Notes: generated by a model from the sequence alone, not told the origin. A stretch of 64,000 nt of DNA from Membranipora membranacea (GCA_914767715.1 OU612075.1:15996001-16060000); one strand, 5' to 3'; counted from the first letter of the stretch, positions 13,246 through 24,749 are shown. Translations and numbers: made by a program.

Positions 13246-16200
13246 ATGAATAGAAGATTATCACTTCTTTGCCTTATAATAAGTTTTGCCTACAGTCAAA
13301 ATGTAGATGGTATGTATTTCTCAGATTTTGATTATTTACTAACATTATTTTTGCTGTCATGTTTAGATAAATGAAGTAATAGTGTTACTCCTTGTTTAGA
13401 TCAAAATGACTTCTGAAAACTCTTTCCAATGCAAATTTATTAAAATAATTTCCATTACTATATATCAGGCTGAACTTTAATAATATCTCTGGTTTATCTT
13501 TCTATCTTAGAATGTTACCCGACTGATAACATACCACATACCAGAGAGGCAGAACTAGCTGACTCTGTAGATCTACGTCTGAACATCACTGATCTGGAGA
13601 ACTATATAGATCTGTGTAATAATGATGGTGAGGAGCCTTCTCTTAGTTCTCTTATTAGAAGAACTAGTGAGAGATGTACAGAGTTCTCTATAGATAATGG
13701 AGATAGAGAATGTAAAGCTGGTGAGTAAAAATTTGCTTATTCACTGGATGGATATGATTGGCACTGAGAGCAAAACCATTTATATTATTGAATTAACTTA
13801 CGGGGCGAGCGAATAGTTTTGATAACAACAATTTGATTTTAATGTATTGTGTAGCACAGGGGATTGTAAAAAAAATCAAGCATGGCTTTGAGTTCAACCA
13901 AAATAACTAACAGATACTAGAATTGACACTCATTTTGCTGTACTGTGAGTTCGTTTAGTTTTGGGCTCTATTACTGTTGGCCCCCTCTGTGATATTGAAA
14001 GAAAAACAGGAATACTCAACATCAAACTTTAAATCTGTTTTTATTACAGAGCCATCAGTACGCTACGGATTCTCTGAAGAAGAGAAGAAATGTATCAGAT
14101 TTGATTACACAGGATGTGGAGGTAATGAGAATAATTTTGAGACTATCGAGGAATGTGAAGCTGTTTGTGTAGATCCTTGTACTCTACAACCTAATGTTGG
14201 TACCAGTAGTGAGGTTCATACTACTAAGGAGGGAGAGAAACAAGAAGTCAGCTGCAGAGAGTAAGTTATCCTAACTTGTAATTTAAGTTTTGCATTTCAA
14301 ATCAATGTTCACGTAATTTTTCTGAATTCCCAGTGTATAAATTGTATCCACATGTTGAGTTGAAGCTGTCATTATTTTTTGTGATCAGACGACTGTTTTA
14401 AAAAAATTTTAAATCCTCTATCATTCAAACCTTTTATTGTTTTAATAGAAGATCAGGCACATACTACGCTTACAACCCGAGCAGGCGTACATGTAGCAGA
14501 CTGGAGTATCAGGGCTGTGGAGGTAATCAGAACAGATTTGAGTCTGAGAGAGAATGCGCTGACATCTGTGGGGCTAGAGTAGTGACAGAACCAACCAGAC
14601 CTGATATTCTACCTGACCGTGTAGAGGCAGCCAGACATGTACTGAGCAGAGGCAAGAGAGATGTAGATGAAGAAGGACAACAGGTGAATATAAATAATCT
14701 AGTGTAGCATTGATCAGATTTTATTACAAGGTGCTTAGAAGGTTAGCTTAGCATCAGAGACCGAATCCTGCTCAAAATGTTTGTACTTTGACATAACATG
14801 GCTAAATCAGTATATGAGGTGTGTCAGACCACACACTTTCTGAACACAAATATATATTCGGACATACTCACTTCGCTTGCAAGGAAGGGTAATTCCAAAC
14901 ACTTGGAAATGTGTAGATTAAATTGAAAAGGAGAGCAGCATGGACCTGTGTTTTGTAAAATTTGGAATATATCAGGGCTTGGAAGGGCCAATAAGATTTT
15001 ACATGCCGCCCCTACAAGATCCTACAAAATTTGGTAAACATATAAGGCTGGGATTTGTGATAACTTTTTGAAACTAACCTTCTGATTATTTTACAGGAGA
15101 ATGATAGTGACAGGCCAGCATTCTGCAGGAAGTTTGAGCAGACTTATCCTGATGCTGCTCAGATAGTAAAAACTCTGGATAAAACTACATCTAAAGATAT
15201 CGATGCAGAGCTCATTGAAGAACTAGAAGCCCAGGTCAGTCGGGATAAATCTGCTGTCTTAACTATTAGTCAGTATAAAGCCACCTCTCGTTGACAACTG
15301 ATGAATTTTGACTTGGTGTTTTTAAACGAAATGAAGCAATAGTCGAATTAGTACCAAACGTTTTGACAAAAATATTCATGGGTCGGCATAAAGCTGGTCT
15401 CATTCACAACCATTGAATTGATGTCATTTTATGATCGGCATCAATAATAATAAGACATGGATCTCTACACACTGCTCAAAATTCATATCGCATATGAACC
15501 ATCTCTACATCTGGCTTTGTCACCATCATAAATTTATTGGAATTTTTTTGCCTAATATATGCTAATGTAACAATGACCTTCATATTACTTTAGATTGCTG
15601 AGGACAGCGAGCAGACATCATCTAAGAACAGACAGAGAAGGTCTTTACTTGGACTGCTGACAAGACCACTGAAACATACCAGTGTTAGAATTCTGAGAAA
15701 CGACAATTGTCGCAGGTATGATATTTACCTTTTATATTTTACCTTATCTACCTGCATCACCAACACCTATATACAAGGGAGTGAAAGGTCTGTCATAACA
15801 AATCCGATGAGTTATCTCCTGTCCATTATTTTATGCTAACGGTTCTAATCACATGCATTGTAAATCATCTAATTTTGAATTAACATCTAATTTTGAATTT
15901 TACTCCTGTTTTAACAGAATTGACATCACTATAAGGATTAAGTGTTTGAGAGCTGTGTGGAACAGGCCTACTGAAGAGCAAGCAGCTAAATTGTGTGAAC
16001 TTGTCAAACAAGGAATCAAGAAACACTGGGAGGTCGATATACTCGATAATGCAGGTAAGGCAGAGTGATTTTACGCTGACCCATTGATACAATTTTTGAC
16101 TAAAGTACTGGTTGGCTCCAGCCTGTGGGCGTCAATCTAAGTTCTGTATTACCATCCAATATTCTTATCAAAATTAAATTAGACCAGTTTTTTTTCACCA

Positions 16201-18484
16201 TCATAGTATATTTGTTACAGGAAATGTAGACTATCCAGTAACTGTGACTGTGAAGGAGAGCCTGCTGCTGTCAAAGAAAGTAGTACTGAAGTGGTACAGC
16301 TCTAGTCCATCAAACACAAATCTACTCAGATCATTTAACCTCGGCTGGTGGTGGATCCCAATGTGGATGAAATATAGAGGTGGGCTTTCTTCATAATATA
16401 TAATTGCTCTGGATTGTGGACAGATAACTCTCAAATCCACATACTTGCTTTTCACAGCTTCACAGCATTGATATGTCTGGCAGCATGTATGGATTTGTCA
16501 TAAATGATGTTTTTCATTCACATTTACTGCTGCCGGAACGAATGGAATATTCACAGGCATGTTTCAAAATTTCTCAGGATATGCTGCTGGAAGTAACGAG
16601 GATTTGAACTTCATGGAGACAGCGGCTCATGAGTTTGGACATGATGTACTGATGGCTTCAGGAGGTTTAGTCTGGTCGTGGGGACACGAAGGGACCAGTA
16701 CTATATTCGGTAACACAGTACCTGCTACTCCAGCTCGTCCCAACAATCCCGCTCCTATCAATCTGATGTGGTACAGTGTCGGTGGGGATCTTACCAACTA
16801 CTACAACAGGTAATTTATAGTCTGAACTTTCACAGTTTACTGTTTTTGAGGCCTGGGTACACTGTTATCATATGATATTATGTGAATACGAATTGAGGCT
16901 TATTGCTGTGATTTCCTCCATGTAAAGCTAAGATCGTAAAGGAAGAAATTTGAGCTGTGAATGAGACCTCTGAAAGGAACGCAAAGGATGCTTACTTATA
17001 ACTCAACAAAGATGTGAACTATGAATTCAAAACCTGCAACATTGCTGTAATCCTTATCCCCTTTTTCAAATTGCAGAGTTCGAGCTTCTCAGGATCAGAT
17101 GAAGGCTTTAGTAAACTATGCCACATTTAGATTCAGACCCTGGTGGTGTCCAGGGGCTGTCGGATCTCCATGTCTGTTAAACTCTCAGTGTAATCCACCA
17201 GGCATCTGCTCATGGTTCAGATGTGTTCTCTGTAACCAGGATACACAATGTGCTGCTAACCAATATTGTAAAGGAAGATTCAACCCATTCATTGTCAACC
17301 ACTGCTTCCCGAGAAAATCCAACGGACAGCTCTGTTCTAGAGACGCAATGTGCCAGTCAGGTGAGAAGACCTCAAATGACGAGGAAACTAGCAAATTATG
17401 TTCTCCTGATCTTTAGCTTTAAAAATTCTACTAATTTTTAGTAGACTGGAAATGAACCTCTATCAACCTTGTGTTTATGAAAATGATCGCTCAAGCTACT
17501 TCTTAGACAAATTCTACCATAAAATTTTCACATTGACTAGCCACAAAACTCAAGGCTTGTATCTCTGTAAATTCTATTTTGAAACTATGTAATATTGGCC
17601 TTATAATTCCTACAGGCATGTGTGATGGAGGACAGTGTGTTGAGTGTGAAGAGGATCATCACTGTGGTACTAATGAATATTGTAATAACAAAGATATACC
17701 TTATATACTAAATCAGTGTACTACTAAGAAACCTAATGGAGCTCTCTGTCTTCAAGATAGGGTAAGCAGACACTAAATAGAGTCTCTCATCAAAACAGTG
17801 GCTTGTTTTTCAGTGCAATTCACCTTGCTGGATGAAACAATTGTACTTAATTGCGATATTTTTTCAAACACTCTGAAACTCGACTGTGCGCTAGTAGAAA
17901 TTAGTTTTGTCAGTCAGTTTTGTGAGTAATGCTCTAAGACTTATCCTCTCATGTTTCATACAGGTGTGTCTATCAGGAATGTGCGATGGAGGGCAGTGTG
18001 TTGAATGTGAGAATGACGGCCATTGTTCAGCTAGTCAGTGGTGTAAAAATAAAGACTTTCCTCTTATACTCAACGACTGTGTGAATAAACTCGGCAACGG
18101 AGCCTGGTGTGTGAGGGACGCACAATGTTCTTCAGGTAATGTGTGATTCACTTAAAATACATCCACTGTTTGCTTAGCTTTCTATGATCTATATGTGATG
18201 AATAGAAGGTGTGATATATCATAAATGTGTATATTCTTATGGCCAAACCAAATACATCCCTAACTCATTGTAATATTTATATATTTACAGGAATGTGTGA
18301 TGGACTTAGTTGTGTAGAATGTGAACAAGACTGGCAGTGTCCTACTAACCAGTGGTGTAAAAATAAGAACTTCCCCTTCATACTGAATGACTGTGTGGGT
18401 AAGAAATGCACTGGATGGTGTACACATGGTAATCAATGTCAGAGCGGTGTATGTAGATGGTACGGTAGATGTAAAAAATGTTAA
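13246..18484 (+). CDS. Secreted Kunitz-metalloprotease-like multidomain protein, copy B
   Basis: Thirteen exons join in frame: 13246-13309, 13511-13720, 14050-14260, 14449-14683, 15097-15234, 15594-15715, 15918-16054, 16221-16379, 16557-16809, 17077-17360, 17616-17761, 17964-18135 and 18291-18484 (TAA). The product is 774 residues. The start is followed by a signal peptide (MNRRLSLLCLIISFAYS). Kunitz 1 and Kunitz 2 show the FDYTGCGGNENNF and LEYQGCGGNQNRF cores, with Lys and Arg respectively after the second cysteine (trypsin-type P1, by family knowledge). Furin-type sites RGKR and RQRR lie before the HEFGH domain, which also has WSWGHEGTS and INLMWY. The last four exons each carry one cysteine-rich repeat. 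The protein is probably secreted and processed. Each C-terminal repeat being one exon suggests growth by exon duplication. Domain identity is good for Kunitz, moderate for the metalloprotease, and open for the repeats (loosely Dickkopf-like). Confidence 0.87.
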
Positions 18485-18550
18485 AACTTATCATGTGCTA
18501 TTCATACTCTCCTCAACATTGTATTTTTCTATATCTTAGTTTTGCAATTT

Positions 18551-18576
18551 ATATATATATATATATATATATATCT
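18551..18576. repeat. AT dinucleotide microsatellite
   Basis: An uninterrupted TA run in the 3' UTR region of copy B. It is absent at the equivalent place of copy A. Confidence 0.9.
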
Positions 18577-18757
18577 AGTATAGAGTATAATTTGCCCAGC
18601 AATCCTGCTCAAGTTTTTTCTATGTGTACCATTTTGTTGTATCTGGTTCCTTTTATATATTTACCTTTACATATTAAAGTTTTAAATTTTGGATTTCAAA
18701 TTTGCCATAAATATGTTCTCATTGTGCAAAAAAAGTGTTCTTCCTTCAGTTTATATA

Positions 18758-18763
18758 AATAAA
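18758..18763 (+). terminator. Poly(A) signal AATAAA, copy B
   Basis: The first of overlapping AATAAA motifs, about 275 bp past the stop. Sequence similarity to the mirror copy ends just beyond it. Confidence 0.5.
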
Positions 18764-19295
18764 AATAAAAATATTAACAATTAAAAATGAGTAGTACATT
18801 CAAAGAATTTACTGAATATTTTAACATAGAGCGGCTCTCAAAGAACATCGCTGATAGTGGATGACATTGAATTGTAATTTTGGTAGAAATTGTATGGATA
18901 TCCCTACGCAGCAGGACATATGTGTATTCTATAGGGAAATAATTATGTAATCGTCAGCAGTGCACACACGCAGGTTCTTCTGCTTTTTAGATCTCTGAAA
19001 AATACATTAAAATCAAGTTAAATTTAAATCAAATCTTATTGAATTAAATTCATGTTACCTACTTTACGTAATGCACTGTTGCCACAAACTATTGGAAGGA
19101 CATCTTTGATAAAATTGAGTCAAGTTTAAAATTATGAGTAAAATTTTGATAAAAGATTTGGCTTTTTAAGATGTATCTGAAGCGATCGGATTGTATTGCA
19201 CATATTGGCACACAGAAAAGGCAATTTACTGCATTTTTCAGGAGACTTGAGCCCATGCAGGTCTATCAGTCGCCCATTATTACACCCAACAAACA

Positions 19296-19625
19296 ATGGA
19301 AGTTGAAGATATGAAGGAGGCAGACATAGACACAGTTTACAGGTCGAAGAAGATAGAGTATGTTCATCCCCCTAACATAATAATAAAGTTCCAAACACTA
19401 TCTCAGAGAGACATCTTCTATGTTGCAAGAAAAATGCTAAGCAAGAAGAACATCACCACACAAAATCTGGGTCTCGGGATATATGTAAATGAATGGCTAT
19501 ATCCATCAGAGCAGCACCTATTCTATCTTGCCAGGAAGAAGAAAAATGAGAATGGATACCAGTTTGTATGGACATTCCACTGTCAAGTAGTTAAGCGAAA
19601 GGATAGATCAGCTCAGAATCGGTGA
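19296..19625 (+). pseudogene. LINE ORF1-like protein fragment (nucleic-acid-binding domain)
   Basis: The 109-codon frame ends in a natural stop. It shows the pattern of LINE ORF1/FP25K-like domains: a region binding to PPNIIIKFQTLSQRDIFYVA, then ARKMLSKKNITTQNLG, YVNEWLYPSEQHLFYLARK and a tryptophan-containing tail. The N-terminal part (coiled coil or zinc knuckle) is missing, so it is 5' truncated. An ORF2 endonuclease follows 170 bp downstream on the same strand, as expected for a CR1/L2/Jockey-like LINE. Clade is not certain. Confidence 0.65.
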
Positions 19626-19794
19626 CAAAGAAAGTCTAGATTCTTTGAGCTGATAGCGGTCATATCCAAAATTGGCAATACCGTAATTTGATCAGCGCTT
19701 AATGGCCAGTAAGCCTAATGAGTATTTTGATTAATCAGATTTTGTAAACCGTCATAGCAAAATTCCTATAAGTCTTGTCAGTACTTATATTAGC

Positions 19795-20640
19795 CATGAT
19801 TATGATTTTTCCATCTTACACATCAATATGCAAAGCTTTAATCAAAAAATGGGGCAACTAGAACTTTTTTTAGCCACTTTAGATGTTGAGTTTTCATGTA
19901 TAGCTATTTCAGAAACATGGTTTGAAGATAACTCATTTTTAGGTCAGTTCAATCTCTAAGGTTATAACTTATTTCCTTCTGCCAGAGTAACAAGAACTGG
20001 TGGCGGAGATGTGTATATGCAAAAAGCCAGTTCCAGACTAGGGTGGAGGCTGTACGGCTGGAGGGTTCTGACTCGCTGCTTTTTCTCATTGGTGAGGCTG
20101 GGCAGGATGTCTGCTCGTTGCTTGCTTTGTATCGCTCTCCCTCAGGGCGTCTCTCAGCCTTCCTTGGGGATTTGGCAGAGCTGCTGCCTTCCCTCCCATC
20201 TAGCTCTGTTGTTGTTGGGGATATTAATATTGATATTAACTATGAAAACACTTTGGATAAATTTTCCTACAATTATCTTGATTTGATTGGAAACAATGGT
20301 TATTTTATTACTATTTCTACTCCGACTCGTTTTGGCAAAACCAAGACAAATATCCTTGACCACATCTTTATAAAATTTTTAACAAAATATTAGGTCTTTC
20401 ACCATAAATTACCAGATTGCAGACCATCTGCCTATGTGTTTGGTCTCATATAAGCAACATTCTGAAAACAATAAAATTGCTAGCAGTAATGCTACATTTC
20501 AAAAGATCGATTACCAGCTTTTAAGAGATAATTTAGAAAATTGTGACTGGGACTCTGTTCACATTTGTACTGATACAAATCTAGCTTTTAATAGATTTCA
20601 AACCACTATGTTCAGCAAACCAGCAGAGCAGACAGCCGGT
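19795..20640 (+). pseudogene. LINE ORF2 endonuclease domain, CR1/Jockey-like, broken
   Basis: The frame reads SILHINMQSFNQKMGQL and then IAISETWFEDNS, the N-terminal motifs of an apurinic-type (EEP) endonuclease. After a stop codon near 19959 and a frameshift near 20035, it continues in ORF 20043-20393 with VVVGDINIDI and ILDHIF, and then an ADHLPM motif near 20420. No reverse transcriptase follows: similarity stops at about 20640, where a different LINE begins. It is inactive. Together with the ORF1 piece it is the 5' part of one element. Confidence 0.75.
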
Positions 20641-22035
20641 CCCAAGCCCGGGTAAACACAGAGGATGGACGTCAGGAAGAGCATCCGGTCCTTAATAAAG
20701 CATGCCACAAAAATAAATCATGCCGTAGACAATCAGAAGGACAGATAATGCTAGGGCGTACCCCGGAAGCGATGCGCAGCGTCATATATGCCTTGACGCT
20801 GTGGATAGAAAACGAGAGAGGCAAACCAAATTGAGAGTGGCATCCCTTAACATCGGGACACTCACAGGGAAAAGCAGAGAAGTAGCAGACATGATGAAAA
20901 GGAGAAAGATACAAATACTATGCTTGCAAGAGACGCGATGGACTGGTGGCAAATCAGGAGGAAAAGCGAGAACAATTGGAGATGGGTACAAGTTATATTA
21001 TAGTGGAGGAGGAAGACCGAGAAATGGAGTGGCGATATGCCTTAGTGAAGAGTGGCAGGATAGAGTGATAGCGACTGAGAGAGCGTCGGACAGAATCATG
21101 ACAATGAAACTAGTAACACCCGAAAAGACATATAACATTGTGACAGCATATGCGCCCCAACAAGGATGTGAAGAAGAGGAAAAACAGAGATTCTGGAACC
21201 AACTGGAAGGAGTTACTACAAGGATTTCAGCCTCAGAACAACTGATATTAGCAGGTGATTTAAATGGGCATGTAAGAGCAGATAGATTGGAGGGTTTTGA
21301 GAGATGGCAAGGAGGAAAGTCAGCAGGTGGGAGGAATGACGAGGGAGAAAAGATTATGGATTACGCAAGAAGTAGAGATTTGGCGCTGGCAAATACTTTC
21401 TTTGCCAAAACGGATGAGAAGACCTACACATACAAAAGCGGCCTTAACCAAACAGTGATTGATTACATCATGATACGACGAGAAGACTTTGGCAATGTGA
21501 AAGATTGTAAAGTGATCCCAGGTGAACCAATAGCATCACAGCACAGGCTCTTAGTAATGGATTACAAGATCAGAAAGAGGAAAAAGATAGTGAGAGAGAG
21601 ACCGATGAAAATCAACTGGTGGAAAATCAAAGAGGAAGAGGGAGACGAGCTGGATTGCAAGGTTACAGAGATGTTGGCAGAACAAAGAGAAGTAAGAGAT
21701 TTGACATGGAACGAGACATATACCCGAAAATAATTGAAGCAGCAAAGGAGTCACTTGGAGTCAGTAAAGAAGGAAGGTACATCGAGAAGGAATCATGGTG
21801 GTGGAACGGAGAAGTCCAAGAGGCCGTGAAAAATAAGAAAGAAGCTTTCAAAGACTGGAAAAGAACGAGATCAGATGAAGATAAGGAGACAATGAAACGA
21901 CTGAATAAGATCAGCAAAGAGAAGTTTGCAATAGCGAAAGAGACAGGTTTTGAAGATTTGTATAAAGATCTAGAAGAAAATGGCCCGAAGAAAATTTATA
22001 AGTTAGCACGGATAAGGCAAAGGAGATCAAAGGAT
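20641..22035 (+). pseudogene. RTE-type LINE endonuclease fragment lacking reverse transcriptase
   Basis: The long frame 20801-21733 (310 codons) is an EEP endonuclease: ASLNIGTLTGK, CLQETRWTGG, YAPQQGC, LAGDLNGHV, and VIDYIMIRR followed by ASQHRLLVMD. This style is typical of RTE/BovB-like or related LINEs. A frameshift near 21720 moves the coding to ORF 21619-22110, which continues through SWWWNGEVQEAVKNKK up to about 22035. The reverse transcriptase expected next is absent. Base use (purine-rich, GA-heavy) differs from its surroundings. Start and end are approximate; the left junction lies at the break of the preceding LINE. Confidence 0.8.
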
Positions 22036-22378
22036 ATATATAGGATAGTATTCGTACCACTTAATCAATCCCAATTACAGAAAAGCTTCATACTGCGTAC
22101 AACGGGTTAGCTCCTAATTACTAAGTATGTAAGTGGTTTTCTCTGACACATACTGGGCATATATCTCTATTGTTATACTGCTTTGCGAAAGAAATTATGG
22201 TGCAATCATTACTTTTCAGTTTAAACTGAGGCCCTGGTTTCGTCTTATCTCTGATGGGTAGTTAGAGTCTTACTTAGTCCTGATGCAGAATCTGATATCT
22301 TTTTCATATTCCACTTCCTTGTCACAAAGTCCAGTCAACAAAGCTCCACCTCCTGGTGGTGAAAAGGCAGTAATTAAA

Positions 22379-22475
22379 AGACTAAGTTAGTGGCATAACA
22401 TCATCAATCACGCAGAGTGAGTGTTTGATAATGTGATGCCACCAACTGCCAACACTTCTGAGCACTTAGACAAGT
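22379..22475. mobile_element. Small palindromic MITE (TAGTCTAAGTGCTCA family)
   Basis: The left end AGACTAAG and the right end CTGAGCACTTAGAC are inverted. Inner arms GTGGCATAACATCATCAA and TTGATAATGTGATGCCAC-like also pair. Relatives are at 35787-35903, 52585-52668 and 54254-54363. Confidence 0.5.
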
Positions 22476-22793
22476 AATTATCATGCATCATCGCTCATTA
22501 CCAACAGTTGGATATTATTTGAGCATTTTTTTACGGTTTATTCGGGTGTCCTACATCTTTTTGGCAATCGACACTGTTATCTAACAGACACATCGGATCA
22601 GAGCCATGATAGATAGGAACCATCTACAGTAAACAAACATCTGACTGACTGTACTTCCATCATTGGATTTCAGTACCCAAAATACATGTTATCTGTTTTT
22701 TATCAGTGATCCAAGGTCAGCCTTATTGATAATGCATTTATACATAGATAACTTGACATCATATTAGCAGTTTCCTGCCACTGCACATATCAA

Positions 22794-22865
22794 GGTTCCA
22801 TGGTGTAATGGTTAGCACTCAGGACTCTGAATCCTGCGATCCGAGTTCAAATCTCGGTGGGACCT
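22794..22865 (+). tRNA. tRNA-Gln (CTG)
   Basis: A 72-base cloverleaf. The acceptor stem GGTTCCA pairs with TGGGACC, followed by discriminator T. It has A box TGGTGTAATGGTTAGC, anticodon CTG at 22827-22829, and B box GAGTTCAAATCTC. No intron. A sequence-identical copy sits at 55847-55918. Both lie between dynein-like fragments, suggesting the tRNA gene was carried along in the duplication. Confidence 0.93.
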
Positions 22866-23217
22866 GAATCATTTTGCTACTGCCCTCCCCACAAACCAGC
22901 CAATGTAATTTCCTATTTGAAACTCCAAAATTAGAACCTGCTGATGTGGGAGGGAAATCCTGTTGAGACAAAAATCATTCAATTACACCCTGAGGCTTAG
23001 CCATAAAACCTCAGAAGTTCCGCACCGGTGAGAAGGGGATCCATTAGCTTCTCAAGATTAGCCACCATCGCCTCACATCTATTATTGTCTAGACATCAAC
23101 AGAGCAGACAAGTCTGGAGAATCGAAATGATATGATTGATCTGTATTTCTACAATATAACGCCATAGTTATAGAACAACATCACACTCAAACTAGAAGCA
23201 GTAGGTGTAAAACTATT

Positions 23218-23257
23218 GTCAGGAGTTGGATTTGAACCCACGCCTACAAGAGTAGAC
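23218..23257 (-). pseudogene. tRNA-Leu 3' half relic
   Basis: It matches the T arm and variable arm of the tRNA-Leu at 57013-57096 (GGATTTGAACCCACGCC and TACAAGAGTAGAC on the plus strand) and then breaks off before the anticodon stem. Its position relative to the dynein fragments parallels the intact gene in copy 2. Confidence 0.7.
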
Positions 23258-23284
23258 TTAACAATTAGTATCTCTTAACGATTA

Positions 23285-23715
23285 TTTTTCACTCAGGTAT
23301 AACTCAGGATTTACTCAGGTTTCATTCAGGTTTCCTTAGGTTTAACCAAGGTTTTACTCAGGTTTTACTCAGATTTAATGAGGTTTAACTCAGGTTTTAC
23401 TCAGGTTTCGCTCAGGTCTTACCCAGTTTTTACTCAGGTTTTACTCAGGTTTCTCTCTGTTTTACTCAGGTTTCACCCAGGTTTTACTCAGGTTTCTCTC
23501 TGTTTTACTCAGGTTTCACCCAGGTTTTACTCAGGTTTCACTCAGGTTTTACTCAGGTTTACTCAGGTTTTGCTCAGGTCTCACTCAGGTTTTACTCAGG
23601 TTTCACTCAGGTGTCACTCAGGTTTTACTCAGGTTTTACTCAGGTTTTACTCAGGTCTTACTCAGTTTTTACTCAGATATCTCTCTGTTTTACTAAGGTT
23701 TACTTAGGTTCATGC
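23285..23715. repeat. Minisatellite (TTTTACTCAGG)n
   Basis: About 430 bp of an 11-12 bp unit, TTTTACTCAGG / TTTCACTCAGG, with interspersed TTTCTCTCTG variants. A higher-order pattern of about 55 bp is visible near 23440-23525. The open frame running through it is a by-product of the repeat. Confidence 0.92.
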
Positions 23716-24002
23716 TTGCCAACCTGTACGCATAAAGCGTTTATGAACGCTTATTTGACACTAATTGAGTTTTAAACGCAAAGTAAGTAAGTAAGCTGAA
23801 GCAAAGATGCGTTTTTGATAACCTGATTAGGTAAACAATAATAAAATATTACCGATACCTTTGTTTGGTTTGAGAAGAGGAGAGGAGAGGAAAGAAGAGG
23901 ATTTGAACAACAAAATTAACTGAGCAGCTAATCTCTCGGCTTTGATTACCATTTAATTGTGGCAACAGGATGTTAAAAAAGTTATTCTTGGTTTAGAAAA
24001 AG

Positions 24003-24285
24003 TATCAATGTTGATCAACTGGTAATGTTCTACGACGATGGAAACATTTTGCAAAATCTCCCTCATTAATAAGATGAAAATCTCTCATTGTGTTATACGT
24101 TACCTTTCGTTTTCTTCTCTGATTTCGGATAATGGTAGGGGCTGAATCCGTAGTGATCACTTTCAAGATTCTTGATACTTTGTGCGCTGCGATAAACAAC
24201 AGTTAAGAGTTGAGGTTTTGGACCATATGCATAAAAATTAAGTCTGGGAAGATTTAGCCAATGTGTTGGCACTGATCGGCTCATG
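24003..24285. repeat. Interspersed repeat related to 41200-41420
   Basis: Shared blocks include GCTGCGATAAACAACAG / GCTGCAATAAACAACAG, followed by TTTTGGACCA/TTTTAGACCA and an AAAAATG/AAAAATT block, and a preceding GGGGCTGA. A shorter piece (GCGCTGCAATAAGCAAC) occurs at about 26071. Its nature is unknown. Confidence 0.5.
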
Positions 24286-24293
24286 GGAGGAAG

Positions 24294-24419
24294 AGAGCCA
24301 ATGCCAGGTCAGGTCAGGTCAGGTCAGTTCTCCGAAAGTACCTATTGATATAATATAGTAATTGAGTTTCACTTGCTCTAGGTCACACTAATTACTTTCA
24401 TCAACCTGGCATTGGCTCT
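24294..24419. mobile_element. 126-bp MITE with perfect 15-bp terminal inverted repeats
   Basis: AGAGCCAATGCCAGG (24294-24308) and CCTGGCATTGGCTCT (24405-24419) are exact inverted repeats. The left end runs into an AGGTC pentamer run (24304-24326). No coding content. Confidence 0.7.
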
Positions 24420-24749
24420 TTTTCACATCCCACAATCAATCAGATCCGAGCATAAACATTGGCTTGGTCGGTTGGTCAAGATCAGGGGTTCTAATTTTGC
24501 CTTTAAACAGCTAGCAAACAAGGAGATAGAGAGGAAACCCTGACACCAAACTCAGTAGGGTAGTTGGTGTAATCCTAACAAACAGGTACCTAAAAAGCTC
24601 TAATTTGTTTTTTTCTTTATCAGTATGAACACCAAGGGTCTAGGATGGTCTATGGTATATTATCTCCCCTGCAACAGAAAAACACTAAAGTGATGATCAG
24701 TATCACAGTAAGGATAGTCCTTGCCTAGGACAGTTATCAGGATGTGATA

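Larger units (their letters stand above)
12970..18780. repeat. Right arm of large inverted duplication
   Basis: Mirror of 2735-8445. Exon lengths are identical in all 13 exons. Introns 4-6 and parts of several others are nearly base-for-base the same, whereas introns 1-3 and 12 differ clearly. Confidence 0.85.
22255..23110 (-). pseudogene. Dynein heavy-chain pseudogene fragments, copy 1
   Basis: Minus-strand translation of about 22375-22255 gives LCDKEVEYEKDIRFCIRTK, a stop, then DSNYPSEI. This matches the AAA5-region signature of dynein heavy chains (LGDKEVEY..DFRLYL.TKL.NPHY, family knowledge). Minus-strand 23110-23030 gives CEAMVANLEKLMDPLLTGAELL, resembling the short helix before AAA5 (LE....L.GD.LLA). 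The upstream-to-downstream order on the minus strand agrees with a dynein. Stops and lost splice sites mark it as dead. The same two pieces, with the tRNA-Gln between them, recur at 54-56.6 kb. Confidence 0.65.

Noticed and set aside
16609-16660. Calling the HEFGH domain a matrix metalloprotease
   Set aside because: HEFGH is shared with MMPs, but the expected GLxH immediately after it is absent, and there is no cysteine switch or hemopexin domain.
23378-23707. 109-codon open frame on the plus strand
   Set aside because: It is produced entirely by the 11-12 bp minisatellite and has no other protein character.
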